Below, in pieces: positions 1 through 8,535 of a DNA stretch of 8,853 bases. Source of the stretch: Acidobacteriaceae bacterium (GTDB lineage: Bacteria; Acidobacteriota; Terriglobia; Terriglobales; SbA1). A model generated the notes under the pieces. The model saw only the letters and a list, made by a program, of their open reading frames with translations, made no database searches and was not told the DNA's origin. The position numbers were made by a program, and so were the translations under genes. The stretch lies in assembly GCA_003156615.1 (NCBI GenBank), contig PMHI01000361.1:10958-19810 (forward strand). The letters run 5' to 3'. How positions within the stretch are numbered: the first letter of the stretch is position 1; each line of letters starts with the position of its first letter.

Positions 1-1023
1 ACCGAAGAGTGGATCGACGTTTTCCAGCAGGCGGGCAAGTTGGGGATGCTGCACGCGCACTTCACCGGAGGCGAACCGCTGGCGCGGCCCGATCTGACCG
101 AACTCATTGCGACCGCGCGCGCCGCGGGTCTCTACACCAATCTGATCACCTCGGGAATCGGGCTGGCTGAAGCCAGACTGCAGACGCTGGTCGCTGCCGG
201 GCTCGATCACATCCAGATCAGCTTCCAGGATTCAGGCGAAGATGCAGCCAACTGGATTGCCGGAGCCAAAGCGCACGCACACAAAGTTGAATTGTCGCGC
301 CTCATCCGTCGCCACAAAATTGCCTTTACCGTGAATCTTGTGGTGCACCGGCAGAATATCGATCACCTCGATGAGATGATCGCTTTCATCGAAGGGCTCG
401 CGCCCGATCGCATGGAAATTGCCCACACCCAGTATTACGGCTGGGCGTTGCGGAATCGGGCCGCGCTGCTGCCCACGCGAACACAGCTTGATCGAGCGGT
501 CGAGGCCGTAGCCGCAGCGGAAAAACGTCTTGCCGGACGCATCCGCATTGATTCGGTGGTTCCTGACTATTACGCGCGCTTTCCCAAAGCCTGCATGGGT
601 GGATGGGGACGTAGATTGATGCTCATCAATCCGGCAGGCAAGGTTCTGCCCTGTCACGCCGCGGAAGTCATCCCGGGACTCGAATTCGAAAACGTCCGCG
701 ACGAGCGTCTTGAGTTCATCTGGCAGCAGTCTTCCTCGTTCCAGCGCTTTCGCGGAGAACAGTGGATGCCGGAACCCTGCCGCAGTTGCGACCAGCGCAC
801 CCAAGATTTTGGCGGATGCCGTTGCCAGGCCCTGCTGCTCGCCGGCCACGCCGAGGCCACGGATCCTGCCTGCTCCCTCGCGCCCGCACACCACATCGTC
901 GAGGCAGCGTTGGCCGAAGCCAATTCCAGCGCCGCGGCGTCACAGCCCGCTCCGGCGGCGTCATTCGTGCAACTGCAACAGCGCGCCGGAAGTCTCTGGA
1001 GTTACCGAACCAATCCCGGGTAA
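1..1023 (+). CDS. pqqE: PqqE, radical SAM enzyme of PQQ biosynthesis (5' end outside window)
   Basis: The reading frame is open from base 1 and stops at TAA 1021-1023, giving 340 visible codons. PqqE is a cytoplasmic radical SAM/SPASM enzyme that makes the Glu-Tyr carbon-carbon cross-link in the PqqA peptide, the first step of pyrroloquinoline quinone synthesis. The GGEP motif (visible residues 23-26) is present; the CxxxCxxC motif of the SAM cluster must lie upstream. The auxiliary-cluster residues are all visible: Cys198, Cys218, Cys260, Cys263, Asp269, Cys273, Cys275 and Cys291. Their spacing matches Methylorubrum extorquens PqqE as I remember it with a constant offset of 50, so about 50 residues are missing. 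An internal TTG (40) or ATG (46) is not the start, because family similarity continues upstream. The tail after the last Cys region has an Ala/Pro-rich linker and ends in YRTNPG. pqqABCD would be expected just upstream. The gene is convergent with the next gene and unrelated to the - strand operon. Confidence 0.93.
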   Translation, partial: TEEWIDVFQQAGKLGMLHAHFTGGEPLARPDLTELIATARAAGLYTNLITSGIGLAEARLQTLVAAGLDHIQISFQDSGEDAANWIAGAKAHAHKVELSRLIRRHKIAFTVNLVVHRQNIDHLDEMIAFIEGLAPDRMEIAHTQYYGWALRNRAALLPTRTQLDRAVEAVAAAEKRLAGRIRIDSVVPDYYARFPKACMGGWGRRLMLINPAGKVLPCHAAEVIPGLEFENVRDERLEFIWQQSSSFQRFRGEQWMPEPCRSCDQRTQDFGGCRCQALLLAGHAEATDPACSLAPAHHIVEAALAEANSSAAASQPAPAASFVQLQQRAGSLWSYRTNPG

Positions 1024-1081
1024 GCAGTTCAAACAAGCAGCGCCCGAATAGCCCATTCCGAGTAGCCGAGAGGAACCGCCG

Positions 1082-1924
1082 CTACCAGCGAAAGCCGAGG
1101 GTGATGGGACGATAGTCGGTGGTGACGCCGTTGTGCGATCCGTGCAGAAGACGGAATTCCCCGTAGATTTCGACACCACTCGGCATTTTGCGCGACACGC
1201 CTGCCCCAACGTTGTATCCGAACTCGTTCACGGTGGAATTGAAGTTGCCGCTCAGAGGAATGCTGAAATTCGAGTTCTGGCACACGCCCCACCAGTCCCA
1301 GAACGAGTTGCACGCCGAACCTGCAATTGTAGTGTCGGAGTTCAGACTTCCGGAACGATGGTCGAAAGCCGGCCCAAGGAGGACGTATGCGCTTACTAGC
1401 TTGGTTACAGGCATGTTGATGATGGGATCAAGCGTGAGGGAGTAGACATGGGTTGAGGCTCCCGAAGCCTGCGCCAATTCCAGCGTGGAGTCACGCAAAG
1501 GCAGGTTCGCAAAATCAAAGTCCAAGCGCAGCCCCAAATATTTGTTCGCGTTGCGAGCCACGCCCGCCGCCCCCACAAAGCCTCCCTGTCTCACCCAGGT
1601 GCGCGTTGTGCCGCTGTTGAGGCTGGCACCGGCGCCGATGTTGTAGCTCCAGTTCTTGTAGTCGTGAACGCGTTTCCGCCGCGCAGTAGTCTCCTCATCG
1701 GCTGGTTCCTGGCTGCTGTCGGGCTTCTGGGCTGCGGGAGTGGGCGGGGCGGGTTGCTGCCCCGCAGGCGCCGGTGTCACAGGCGGTGTCGCGGGAGCCT
1801 GATCCGCAGGCGTTGTCTGCGCGAATCCTTGTGCTCCCAAAAGAATTGTCAGAACCAGACTTGTCAGAACCAGCAGCACCAGAACACGCGCAGTCGCGGT
1901 CACACTCGCGAACTTTCCCATCAT
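1082..1924 (-). CDS. Outer-membrane beta-barrel protein with Pro-rich linker
   Basis: This 280-residue protein has a signal peptide (hydrophobic stretch about residues 14-30, probable cleavage GFA|Q after residue 35). A Pro/Ala/Gln-rich segment follows (about 36-75), then a charged patch (RRKR near 82-85). Residues 89-280 alternate polar and hydrophobic residues with many Gly and aromatics, as in a small barrel of about eight strands, and end in an aromatic (GFRW). Two Cys flank a WDWW sequence and may form a disulfide in an extracellular loop. The start was chosen because GGAGGAG (1930-1936) sits 5 bases before ATG 1924 and 8 before ATG 1921; a further in-frame ATG at 1939 would overlap the Shine-Dalgarno sequence. 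The frame stays open far upstream, to 2503, but that part reads as TPR remnant and leader. A structural or porin-like role is inferred from fold only; no substrate can be named. It converges on pqqE with a 58-bp gap. Confidence 0.8.
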   Translation of the reverse strand: MMGKFASVTATARVLVLLVLTSLVLTILLGAQGFAQTTPADQAPATPPVTPAPAGQQPAPPTPAAQKPDSSQEPADEETTARRKRVHDYKNWSYNIGAGASLNSGTTRTWVRQGGFVGAAGVARNANKYLGLRLDFDFANLPLRDSTLELAQASGASTHVYSLTLDPIINMPVTKLVSAYVLLGPAFDHRSGSLNSDTTIAGSACNSFWDWWGVCQNSNFSIPLSGNFNSTVNEFGYNVGAGVSRKMPSGVEIYGEFRLLHGSHNGVTTDYRPITLGFRW

Positions 1925-1929
1925 CCATT

Positions 1930-1936
1930 CTCCTCC
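1930..1936 (-). promoter_or_regulatory. Ribosome binding site of the beta-barrel gene
   Basis: GGAGGAG on the - strand lies 5 bases before ATG 1924. It decides the start against the much longer open frame that begins at 2503. Confidence 0.8.
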
Positions 1937-1937
1937 C

Positions 1938-2127
1938 ATAACCGGGCGTAGTGGCGGACCGTAGCGCTCGGCATGAAGAGGCGAGAGACGCCGTTGACAA
2001 AGGTTCCGCTTGTGATTCCTCGCAAAAAGGCATTTCCCTTGGTTGCGGCGGGATCGCATCATATTACCAACTTTGATGCTGCTTCTGCCTGGCAAGCCGC
2101 CCGGCGGAGTGACACGACGCCCGCGTT
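1938..2127 (-). other. Leader between TPR remnant and beta-barrel gene
   Basis: About 190 bp with no gene I can support. The - strand frame of the barrel gene stays open through it, but the translation is Arg-rich and resembles no protein. A TAATAT sequence on the - strand (near 2058-2063) could be a -10 element, but no -35 lies at normal spacing (TTGCCA is 23 bases upstream), so no promoter is called. A 67-codon + strand frame at 1973-2176 has no ribosome binding site and runs antisense into the remnant. Confidence 0.4.
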
Positions 2128-2557
2128 GGTTGCGATAGCGCTGGGTCAACTGCCGGAAGCGCCGGTCCGTGCATGAGGACGAGAAGTACGGACTGGTATC
2201 GAGCGCGGCAAAATCGTGAAGGCCCGCGTCGTTCACCTTTTGCAATGCGGCGAGAGCCGTCTCTTTATCGCGGCGAGCTGCATCGGCCGCACCGAGCCAG
2301 AAATAGTTGATGTCCGCCGGCCGAATCCTCTTTGATAGGGGCGGCCAGAGCTTTGTCGTAGTCTGCTTGCGCCAGATAGGCCTGTCCCAGCCCCAGGTCC
2401 GAGCAGGTGGACGCGGGGTCTGATTCCCGCGCCTGCTCGAGGGCGCCAATTGATTCCGGATAGCGCTGCTGGAAGAGTACGAGCAAGGAGTTGCGAATCT
2501 CATGAAGGATATACCAACCTACCGAAGAAAATTTAGCTGGTTCTCGATTGTGGGTCT
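2128..2557 (-). pseudogene. Frameshifted C-terminal remnant of a TPR protein
   Basis: Two - strand frames together give one TPR-like C-terminus. The first frame (from about 2545 down to 2340) contains RYPESIGALEQARESDP and LGLGQAYLAQADYDKALAA. The second continues with RPADINYFWLGAADAARRDK, then ALAALQKVNDAGLHDFAALD, and closes near 2135 with RFRQLTQRY. The join falls at a run of four G on the + strand (2338-2341): removing one base restores one frame reading ALAALSKRIRPADI. The final segment (DFAALDxSPYF...RFRQL) is typical of the end of acidobacterial TPR regulators and kinases. No N-terminal domain, start codon or own stop is seen, and the remnant begins at the stop of the fucP-like gene. 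It is most likely the decayed 3' end of a lost gene, but a one-base assembly error cannot be excluded for the frameshift. Confidence 0.7.
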
Positions 2558-3871
2558 TCAGTTCGCGACGGGAATGCTCCGCATCCCAGCTTGCTTCGGC
2601 AAATCAAGATCCGGACGGTAGCCTCGCGCAGCGAAATAGAGTACATAGAGATGGCAGAAGAAGGGAACCCAAAAAGCATAGCGGATACTGCTCATATCAG
2701 AGATGTAACCCATAATGGCCGGAAAAACAGCTCCTCCAATGATGGACATCACCAACAGCGAAGAGCCCAGCTTGGTATGAGGCCCGAGATTCTTCAGGCT
2801 CAGGGCGAAGATTGTCGGGAACATGATCGAATGAAAGAACCCGAGCAGGACCAGCGCCAACAGAGGCGCCACCCCGGTTCCCACCAGCACAAGTGTAAGG
2901 CAGATCAAAGCCGACATCCCAAACAGCGAGAGCAGACGGGAAGGCGCGATTCGCTTCATGATCGCGGAGCCGGCAAATCTGCCAAGCATGAATCCCAGCA
3001 GGTGCAGCTTCAGATAATTTGCGGCGTGCTTCTCGGGTAGTCCCGGCATGCTGTATTGCGCAAAGCGGATTACAAAACTGGCAACGCCCACTTGGGCACC
3101 TACGTAAAAAAACTGCGCCAGAACGCCCTTCAACAGATGCTTAAACGGCCACAATCCTCGCAAACCTTGGACCGCGTTCGGCGCGGCAGCGTCATCTTCT
3201 TCGCGGACTTCAGGCAACTGGGAAAAGAAGATGAGCGTGGCGACTGCCAGAAAGAGTCCCGCTATCACGAAATAGGGCCCTTTAACAGTGTTGGCTTCAG
3301 CCACCTGGTAAGCCTGAAGCTGGGCGGGGGTCATGGCGGATAACTGCGTACGCGAATATTCCACTCCGGAAAGTATGAAGGCCGCACCAACGATTGGGGT
3401 CACCACCGCGCCCACGGAGTTGAAGGATTGCGCCAGATTCAGACGGCGCTCCGAGCTCTCAGGAGGGCCGAGGATGGTCACGTACGGATTTGCTGCCACT
3501 TCCAGAACGCCCTGACCGCATGCCATGACAAACAGTGCGAACAAGAAGAATCCATACAGTCTCACCGACGCCGCCGGAATGAACAAGAGGGCCCCCGTGG
3601 CACAGGTCAGCAAGCCCACCAAGATTCCTCGTTTGTAGCCGATCTTCTCCATCAGCCAGCCCGCCGGCAGAGCTGCGAGGAAGTATCCTCCGAAAAACGC
3701 GGTTTGGATCAATGAAGACCGGAAGTCCGAAAGGCGAAACGCCTTCTTCAGGTGGGGAATTAGGATGTCGTTCAGGTTGACGCCGAAAGCCCAGAGAAAG
3801 AACAGGCTGGTGACCAGAATCAGCGGCACAACATAGCGGCGCTCCGTAAGCGGTACGGACGGTTTGGTCAT
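2558..3871 (-). CDS. fucP: FucP-type L-fucose/H+ symporter (MFS)
   Basis: This 437-residue major facilitator superfamily transporter has about 12 hydrophobic segments and is close to E. coli FucP in length (438). It belongs to the fucose-galactose-glucose/H+ symporter group: FFLWAFGVNLNDILIPHLKK in helix 1, then GGYFLAALPAGWLMEKIGYK (the helix 2-3 loop motif) and GQGVLEVAANPYVTILGP in helix 4. Asp35 and Glu124 correspond to the two key acidic residues of E. coli FucP (Asp46 and Glu135); the 89-residue spacing is identical. It sits in the inner membrane and would import L-fucose with a proton. Related members carry glucose, galactose or other sugars, so substrate rests largely on the two fucose-type dehydrogenases upstream. 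ATG 3871 is preceded by AGGAGG at a short 3-base spacing. The gap to the upstream stop is 10 bp, indicating one transcript. Confidence 0.85.
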   Translation of the reverse strand: MTKPSVPLTERRYVVPLILVTSLFFLWAFGVNLNDILIPHLKKAFRLSDFRSSLIQTAFFGGYFLAALPAGWLMEKIGYKRGILVGLLTCATGALLFIPAASVRLYGFFLFALFVMACGQGVLEVAANPYVTILGPPESSERRLNLAQSFNSVGAVVTPIVGAAFILSGVEYSRTQLSAMTPAQLQAYQVAEANTVKGPYFVIAGLFLAVATLIFFSQLPEVREEDDAAAPNAVQGLRGLWPFKHLLKGVLAQFFYVGAQVGVASFVIRFAQYSMPGLPEKHAANYLKLHLLGFMLGRFAGSAIMKRIAPSRLLSLFGMSALICLTLVLVGTGVAPLLALVLLGFFHSIMFPTIFALSLKNLGPHTKLGSSLLVMSIIGGAVFPAIMGYISDMSSIRYAFWVPFFCHLYVLYFAARGYRPDLDLPKQAGMRSIPVAN

Positions 3872-3874
3872 ATC

Positions 3875-3880
3875 CCTCCT
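3875..3880 (-). promoter_or_regulatory. Ribosome binding site of the fucP-like gene
   Basis: AGGAGG on the - strand lies in the 10-bp gap between the dehydrogenase stop (3882) and ATG 3871, only 3 bases before the ATG. It supports this start and suggests translation linked to the upstream gene. Confidence 0.65.
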
Positions 3881-3881
3881 G

Positions 3882-5563
<1,682 letters not shown>

Positions 5564-5583
5564 TTCAATCTAAAGCTCAAAAT

Positions 5584-8268
5584 CTAATTGACCGGCTCCT
5601 CATGCGCGCGCTCCAGCATGGTTAAAGCGTTTTGTGCATCGGCATCGTTGGGCGCGAGCTGTAGGGCCGTCCGCAACTCCTTCTTAGCCTCGCCGATATT
5701 TCCCGTTCGTGTGTAAAAGAACCCCAGGTTCTTGTGCAGGTGCGCGCTTTGCGGGCAGTCACCGCAAAGCCGTATAGCCTCATTCATTTGTTCGACCGCC
5801 TGAGGCCAATTCTGTGCGTTGGCCGCTTCCAGCGCGAAGTTTCCCAGCCGCGATACTTGATCGGCGATCTGCTGGCTCTTCTCGAGCGCGTCGAAACGAT
5901 CCTGATACTGCTTGGCTTCGGGATCATGCATCTTATTCAAAGACCTGGCCAGGTTATACAGAGCTTGGGAATGATCTGGGTCGGCTTCGACCGCCGTTTT
6001 CCAGTGCTGAATGGCCGCCAGGCTGTCGCCCGAGTGCTCCAGGTTCTGTCCGAGCAAGTATTGCGCATCGGCATTGTCCGGTTGCAGCGCGACCACCTTC
6101 TGTAGGAGCTCGGTTGACCGCTCCACCTGATTTTCCTGTTTTGCCGTGAGAGCGAGGAAATAAAGCGCACTGGCATAATTCGGTTGCAAACGAATGGCGG
6201 TTTGAAGCTCCCGGTCCGCGTCTTCGTACGCGCCCGTCTCGAAGAAGAATCGGCCCAGATTGCAGTGAGCGGCGGCAAGCTTGGGGTCCAGTCGGGCGGC
6301 TTCAGAAAATTCTTTAAACCCTCCGGAGCGGTCGAACTGGTCTACCAGCGCAATCCCCAAGTTAAGGTGGGCCTCGGCGGAAACCGGTTCGAGCGTTACC
6401 GCCTTCTGAAAGCTGTTGACGGCTTCGGCGCCGCGCCCGGTCTTGGCCTGGAGCATCCCTAACGCGGCATAAGCACCTGGATAGTTGGGATCGATATGGA
6501 GGGCCGCGCGAAATTGCTGTTCCGCTTCGGAGAATGCTCGCTGTTGTGACATGAGCAACCCAAGGTTGACGTAGGCCTTGGAGTACTTGGGATCATTTTC
6601 TATGGCCTGCTGAAACAGCTGCGCAGCTTGTGCATTCTTCCCTTGCTGGCTGTAAAGCACTCCGAGGTTGCTCTGCGCTTCAGAGAAGGTGGGATCAATT
6701 GCCAATGTTTTCTTGAAGCGCTGCTCCGCCTCGGCTTGCTGTCCGCCGCGCAGGGCAACTAACCCCAACTGATTTTGCGCAACTGCAAGATTGGGATTCA
6801 ACTCGACAGCTCTCGCCAGCTCTTTCCGCTCAGCCGGGACGTCTCCCAGTCTGTCCAAAGCGAGCGACAGGTTATAGTGCAGTTTGGCGTCGCGGGGGCT
6901 GAGCTGCAAGGCCTTTCCATAGCTTTCTGCGGCTGCCTTTGCGTTTCCTGCCGTGAGATATTCGCCTGCCTTTTCATTGAACCTGGCGATTGCACTTTCT
7001 TTGTCACTTTCTGATTTCAGAGCAGCCAGCTTGGCTCTTTCGACACGAGCCCCTTCTTTATTGCCCGTTTGTTCGAGTAGCAAGGCAAGTTCGTTATGAC
7101 TGGAAATGTCGGATGGATTGAGGCGCTCGGCAGCTTCCAACTGCGGGATGGCCCTGTTGGTTTGTCCTGTGCTCGCCAGCAGCGTTCCGAGATCGACGCG
7201 GATCGACGCGTCTCTTGGATCAAGAACAGCCGCGCGCTCCAGCGCCTCAACCGCCGCGTCTAACCTCCTGAGTCCCTGGTATGCCTGGCCTAGGGCGTAG
7301 AAGCCTTGAGCATCCTTCGGTTGGTGATGGGTATACTCAAGAACGACCGGAGCCGCTTCAGAATACTTCTGCAAAGAAATTAAGACCCGCCCCAGAGCGA
7401 TTCTGGCCGGATCCATGCCTTGGTCCAGCCGCAGTGCTTCACGGAATTCTGTCAAAGCACCCTCTTCGTCGGTAGACGAACCGTGCCTGGCGTAGACCAA
7501 CCCCAGTTTAAAATGGGCATCCGCAGAATCGGGTTGAACGGCCACAAGATGCTTCAGCGTCGCCAAAGCCTTCTCCCTCTCACCGTTTTCGGCGTAAGCG
7601 ACGCCCAGCGCCGCTCGCACCGGCTCAGTCTGATCTGGAGGCGCTTGCTGAACCGCATCTTCCAGGCACGCGACTGCCGCCTGCGGCTTGCCCTCGGTGA
7701 TTAAGACTTCACTCAGCCGGATCGCACCGGGCGCAAAATGGGGATCAATCTTCAGTGCCGAGCGAAATTGTTCTTCTGCGGTGCCTAACTTCTTCTCGTC
7801 TTCCAATACACTTCCTAAAGCGAAATGGGAGCTGACAGAATCCGGCTTCTGCTGAATTGCCGTTTGCAGCTCATGTATGGCCCGCACTCGATCTCCCTTT
7901 CTAAGAAGCGCCAGCGCCAGGTTATAGTGGGCTTCCCAGTTCTGGTCTCCCAGCTTGAGAGCGGCTTCGAATGCGGCGATGCCGCACGACACTCGATCCG
8001 CCTGGGCATATAAAACTCCCAATGTGTTGTAGGCGCCAGCCGTGGGGTGATCATGAACGCTCTCCAGCAAGGCGGTGAGCTTCTCGGAAGGATGACTCTG
8101 CTCGAGACACGACTTGGGTAAGACGGCCGAATGAACAGCTGGCGCTGATTGGCCCGGTGCTGCATTCTGTGAAGCGACGGACGGTGTGGCCGCCAGTGTT
8201 ATCAATACACTCAGCTTCAAGAGCGCACATCTTCGAGGTCGAGCGCGTTCTGTCCTTGCCGCCAACAT
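5584..8268 (-). CDS. Exported protein with about 23 tetratricopeptide repeats
   Basis: This 894-residue protein is built almost wholly of TPR units. The N-terminus has a basic stretch with a twin Arg (12-13), a hydrophobic core (about 16-29) and a likely cleavage near SVAS|QN (33-34); there is no lipobox Cys, so it should be periplasmic or secreted, by Sec more likely than Tat. By eye there are about 23 repeats of 34 residues with the pattern LG..Y...G....A...F..A....P from about residue 70 to the end. The less regular spots are a Lys/Glu-rich interruption near the middle (KLAALKSESDKESAIARF) and a linker rich in Asp, Glu and Gln before the last two units (DPEAKQYQDRFDALEKSQQI). No enzymatic domain is visible, so it is a binding scaffold with unknown partner. 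ATG 8268 was preferred to TTG 8274 because AAGG lies 9 bases before it. The dehydrogenase gene follows after 20 bp, and a TonB receptor gene lies upstream on the same strand. Confidence 0.9.
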   Translation of the reverse strand: MLAARTERARPRRCALLKLSVLITLAATPSVASQNAAPGQSAPAVHSAVLPKSCLEQSHPSEKLTALLESVHDHPTAGAYNTLGVLYAQADRVSCGIAAFEAALKLGDQNWEAHYNLALALLRKGDRVRAIHELQTAIQQKPDSVSSHFALGSVLEDEKKLGTAEEQFRSALKIDPHFAPGAIRLSEVLITEGKPQAAVACLEDAVQQAPPDQTEPVRAALGVAYAENGEREKALATLKHLVAVQPDSADAHFKLGLVYARHGSSTDEEGALTEFREALRLDQGMDPARIALGRVLISLQKYSEAAPVVLEYTHHQPKDAQGFYALGQAYQGLRRLDAAVEALERAAVLDPRDASIRVDLGTLLASTGQTNRAIPQLEAAERLNPSDISSHNELALLLEQTGNKEGARVERAKLAALKSESDKESAIARFNEKAGEYLTAGNAKAAAESYGKALQLSPRDAKLHYNLSLALDRLGDVPAERKELARAVELNPNLAVAQNQLGLVALRGGQQAEAEQRFKKTLAIDPTFSEAQSNLGVLYSQQGKNAQAAQLFQQAIENDPKYSKAYVNLGLLMSQQRAFSEAEQQFRAALHIDPNYPGAYAALGMLQAKTGRGAEAVNSFQKAVTLEPVSAEAHLNLGIALVDQFDRSGGFKEFSEAARLDPKLAAAHCNLGRFFFETGAYEDADRELQTAIRLQPNYASALYFLALTAKQENQVERSTELLQKVVALQPDNADAQYLLGQNLEHSGDSLAAIQHWKTAVEADPDHSQALYNLARSLNKMHDPEAKQYQDRFDALEKSQQIADQVSRLGNFALEAANAQNWPQAVEQMNEAIRLCGDCPQSAHLHKNLGFFYTRTGNIGEAKKELRTALQLAPNDADAQNALTMLERAHEEPVN

Positions 8269-8277
8269 CTGCAATGG

Positions 8278-8282
8278 CCTTT
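8278..8282 (-). promoter_or_regulatory. Ribosome binding site of the TPR gene
   Basis: AAAGG on the - strand: 9 bases before ATG 8268 but only 3 before TTG 8274, so it favours the ATG as the start. Confidence 0.5.
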
Positions 8283-8510
8283 AGTCTTCGAGTTGCTCCG
8301 ATCATCCGCCAACTGCCTCGTCCCTATGCACGATCCGTCGCTGTGCCACAGGGCCGGGCAAACTTGTGCTCGCATAAAGTGTAGCGCCTGGAAGAGTTAT
8401 TCTGCCCGGTCAAAAGTGAAACGGTCGCATGCCCGATCGGCTCAAGAAACGTTGGGCGGGCGCTTCCGTTTCTGTGAGCTGACGACGCCCGCCTCTATGT
8501 TTTGCGCGTG
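8283..8510 (-). other. Intergenic region upstream of the TPR gene
   Basis: This region presumably holds the promoter of the TPR-dehydrogenase-fucP transcription unit, but I see no convincing -35/-10 pair. TTGACC (near 8408-8413, - strand) could be a -35, but no good -10 follows at 16-18 bases. An 11-base perfect palindrome CTGTGCCACAG (8341-8351) is operator-like in shape but short. A GC-rich inverted repeat at 8455-8493 is listed separately. No gene is supported here. Confidence 0.4.
8455..8493 (-). repeat. GC-rich inverted repeat, 8-bp arms
   Basis: GGCGGGCG (8455-8462) pairs with CGCCCGCC (8486-8493) around a 23-base loop. On the - strand it follows the TonB receptor stop by about 40 bases and is followed by CAACGTTTCTT, a poor T tract. 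It could form part of a termination region or an mRNA 3' structure. Confidence 0.4.
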
Positions 8511-8535
8511 TGAGTGCCGCGCTTGGCGGCACTCA
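8511..8535 (-). terminator. Perfect 10-bp hairpin overlapping the receptor stop codon
   Basis: TGAGTGCCGC (8511-8520) pairs perfectly with GCGGCACTCA (8526-8535) around a 5-base loop. On the - strand the stop codon TGA (8535-8533) forms the base of the stem. Neither side carries a T run, so this is not a textbook Rho-independent terminator; it may act as an mRNA-stabilising 3' stem or a weak terminator. Confidence 0.45.

Noticed and set aside
232..894. 220-codon - strand open frame opposite pqqE
   Set aside because: It is antisense to a well-supported gene, with no motif or ribosome site; a shadow of GC-rich coding sequence.
1044..1067. Near-perfect direct repeat of 10 bases (CCGAATAGCC / CCGAGTAGCC) between pqqE and the barrel gene
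   Set aside because: Too short, with one mismatch, no further copies noticed, and no hairpin; not enough to call a site.
1973..2176. 67-codon open frame on the + strand in the barrel gene leader
   Set aside because: No ribosome binding site, no recognisable protein features, and it overlaps the TPR remnant antisense.
7191..7210. Perfect tandem duplication of the 10-mer GATCGACGCG inside the TPR gene
   Set aside because: A true 10-bp duplication would shift the frame, yet the reading (DASIRVDLG) fits the TPR consensus without a break, so it is chance or codon preference.
8371..8382. TACACTTTATGC on the - strand, identical to part of the E. coli lac promoter
   Set aside because: The match is 12 bases only; no -10 element follows at the right spacing, so it is treated as coincidence.
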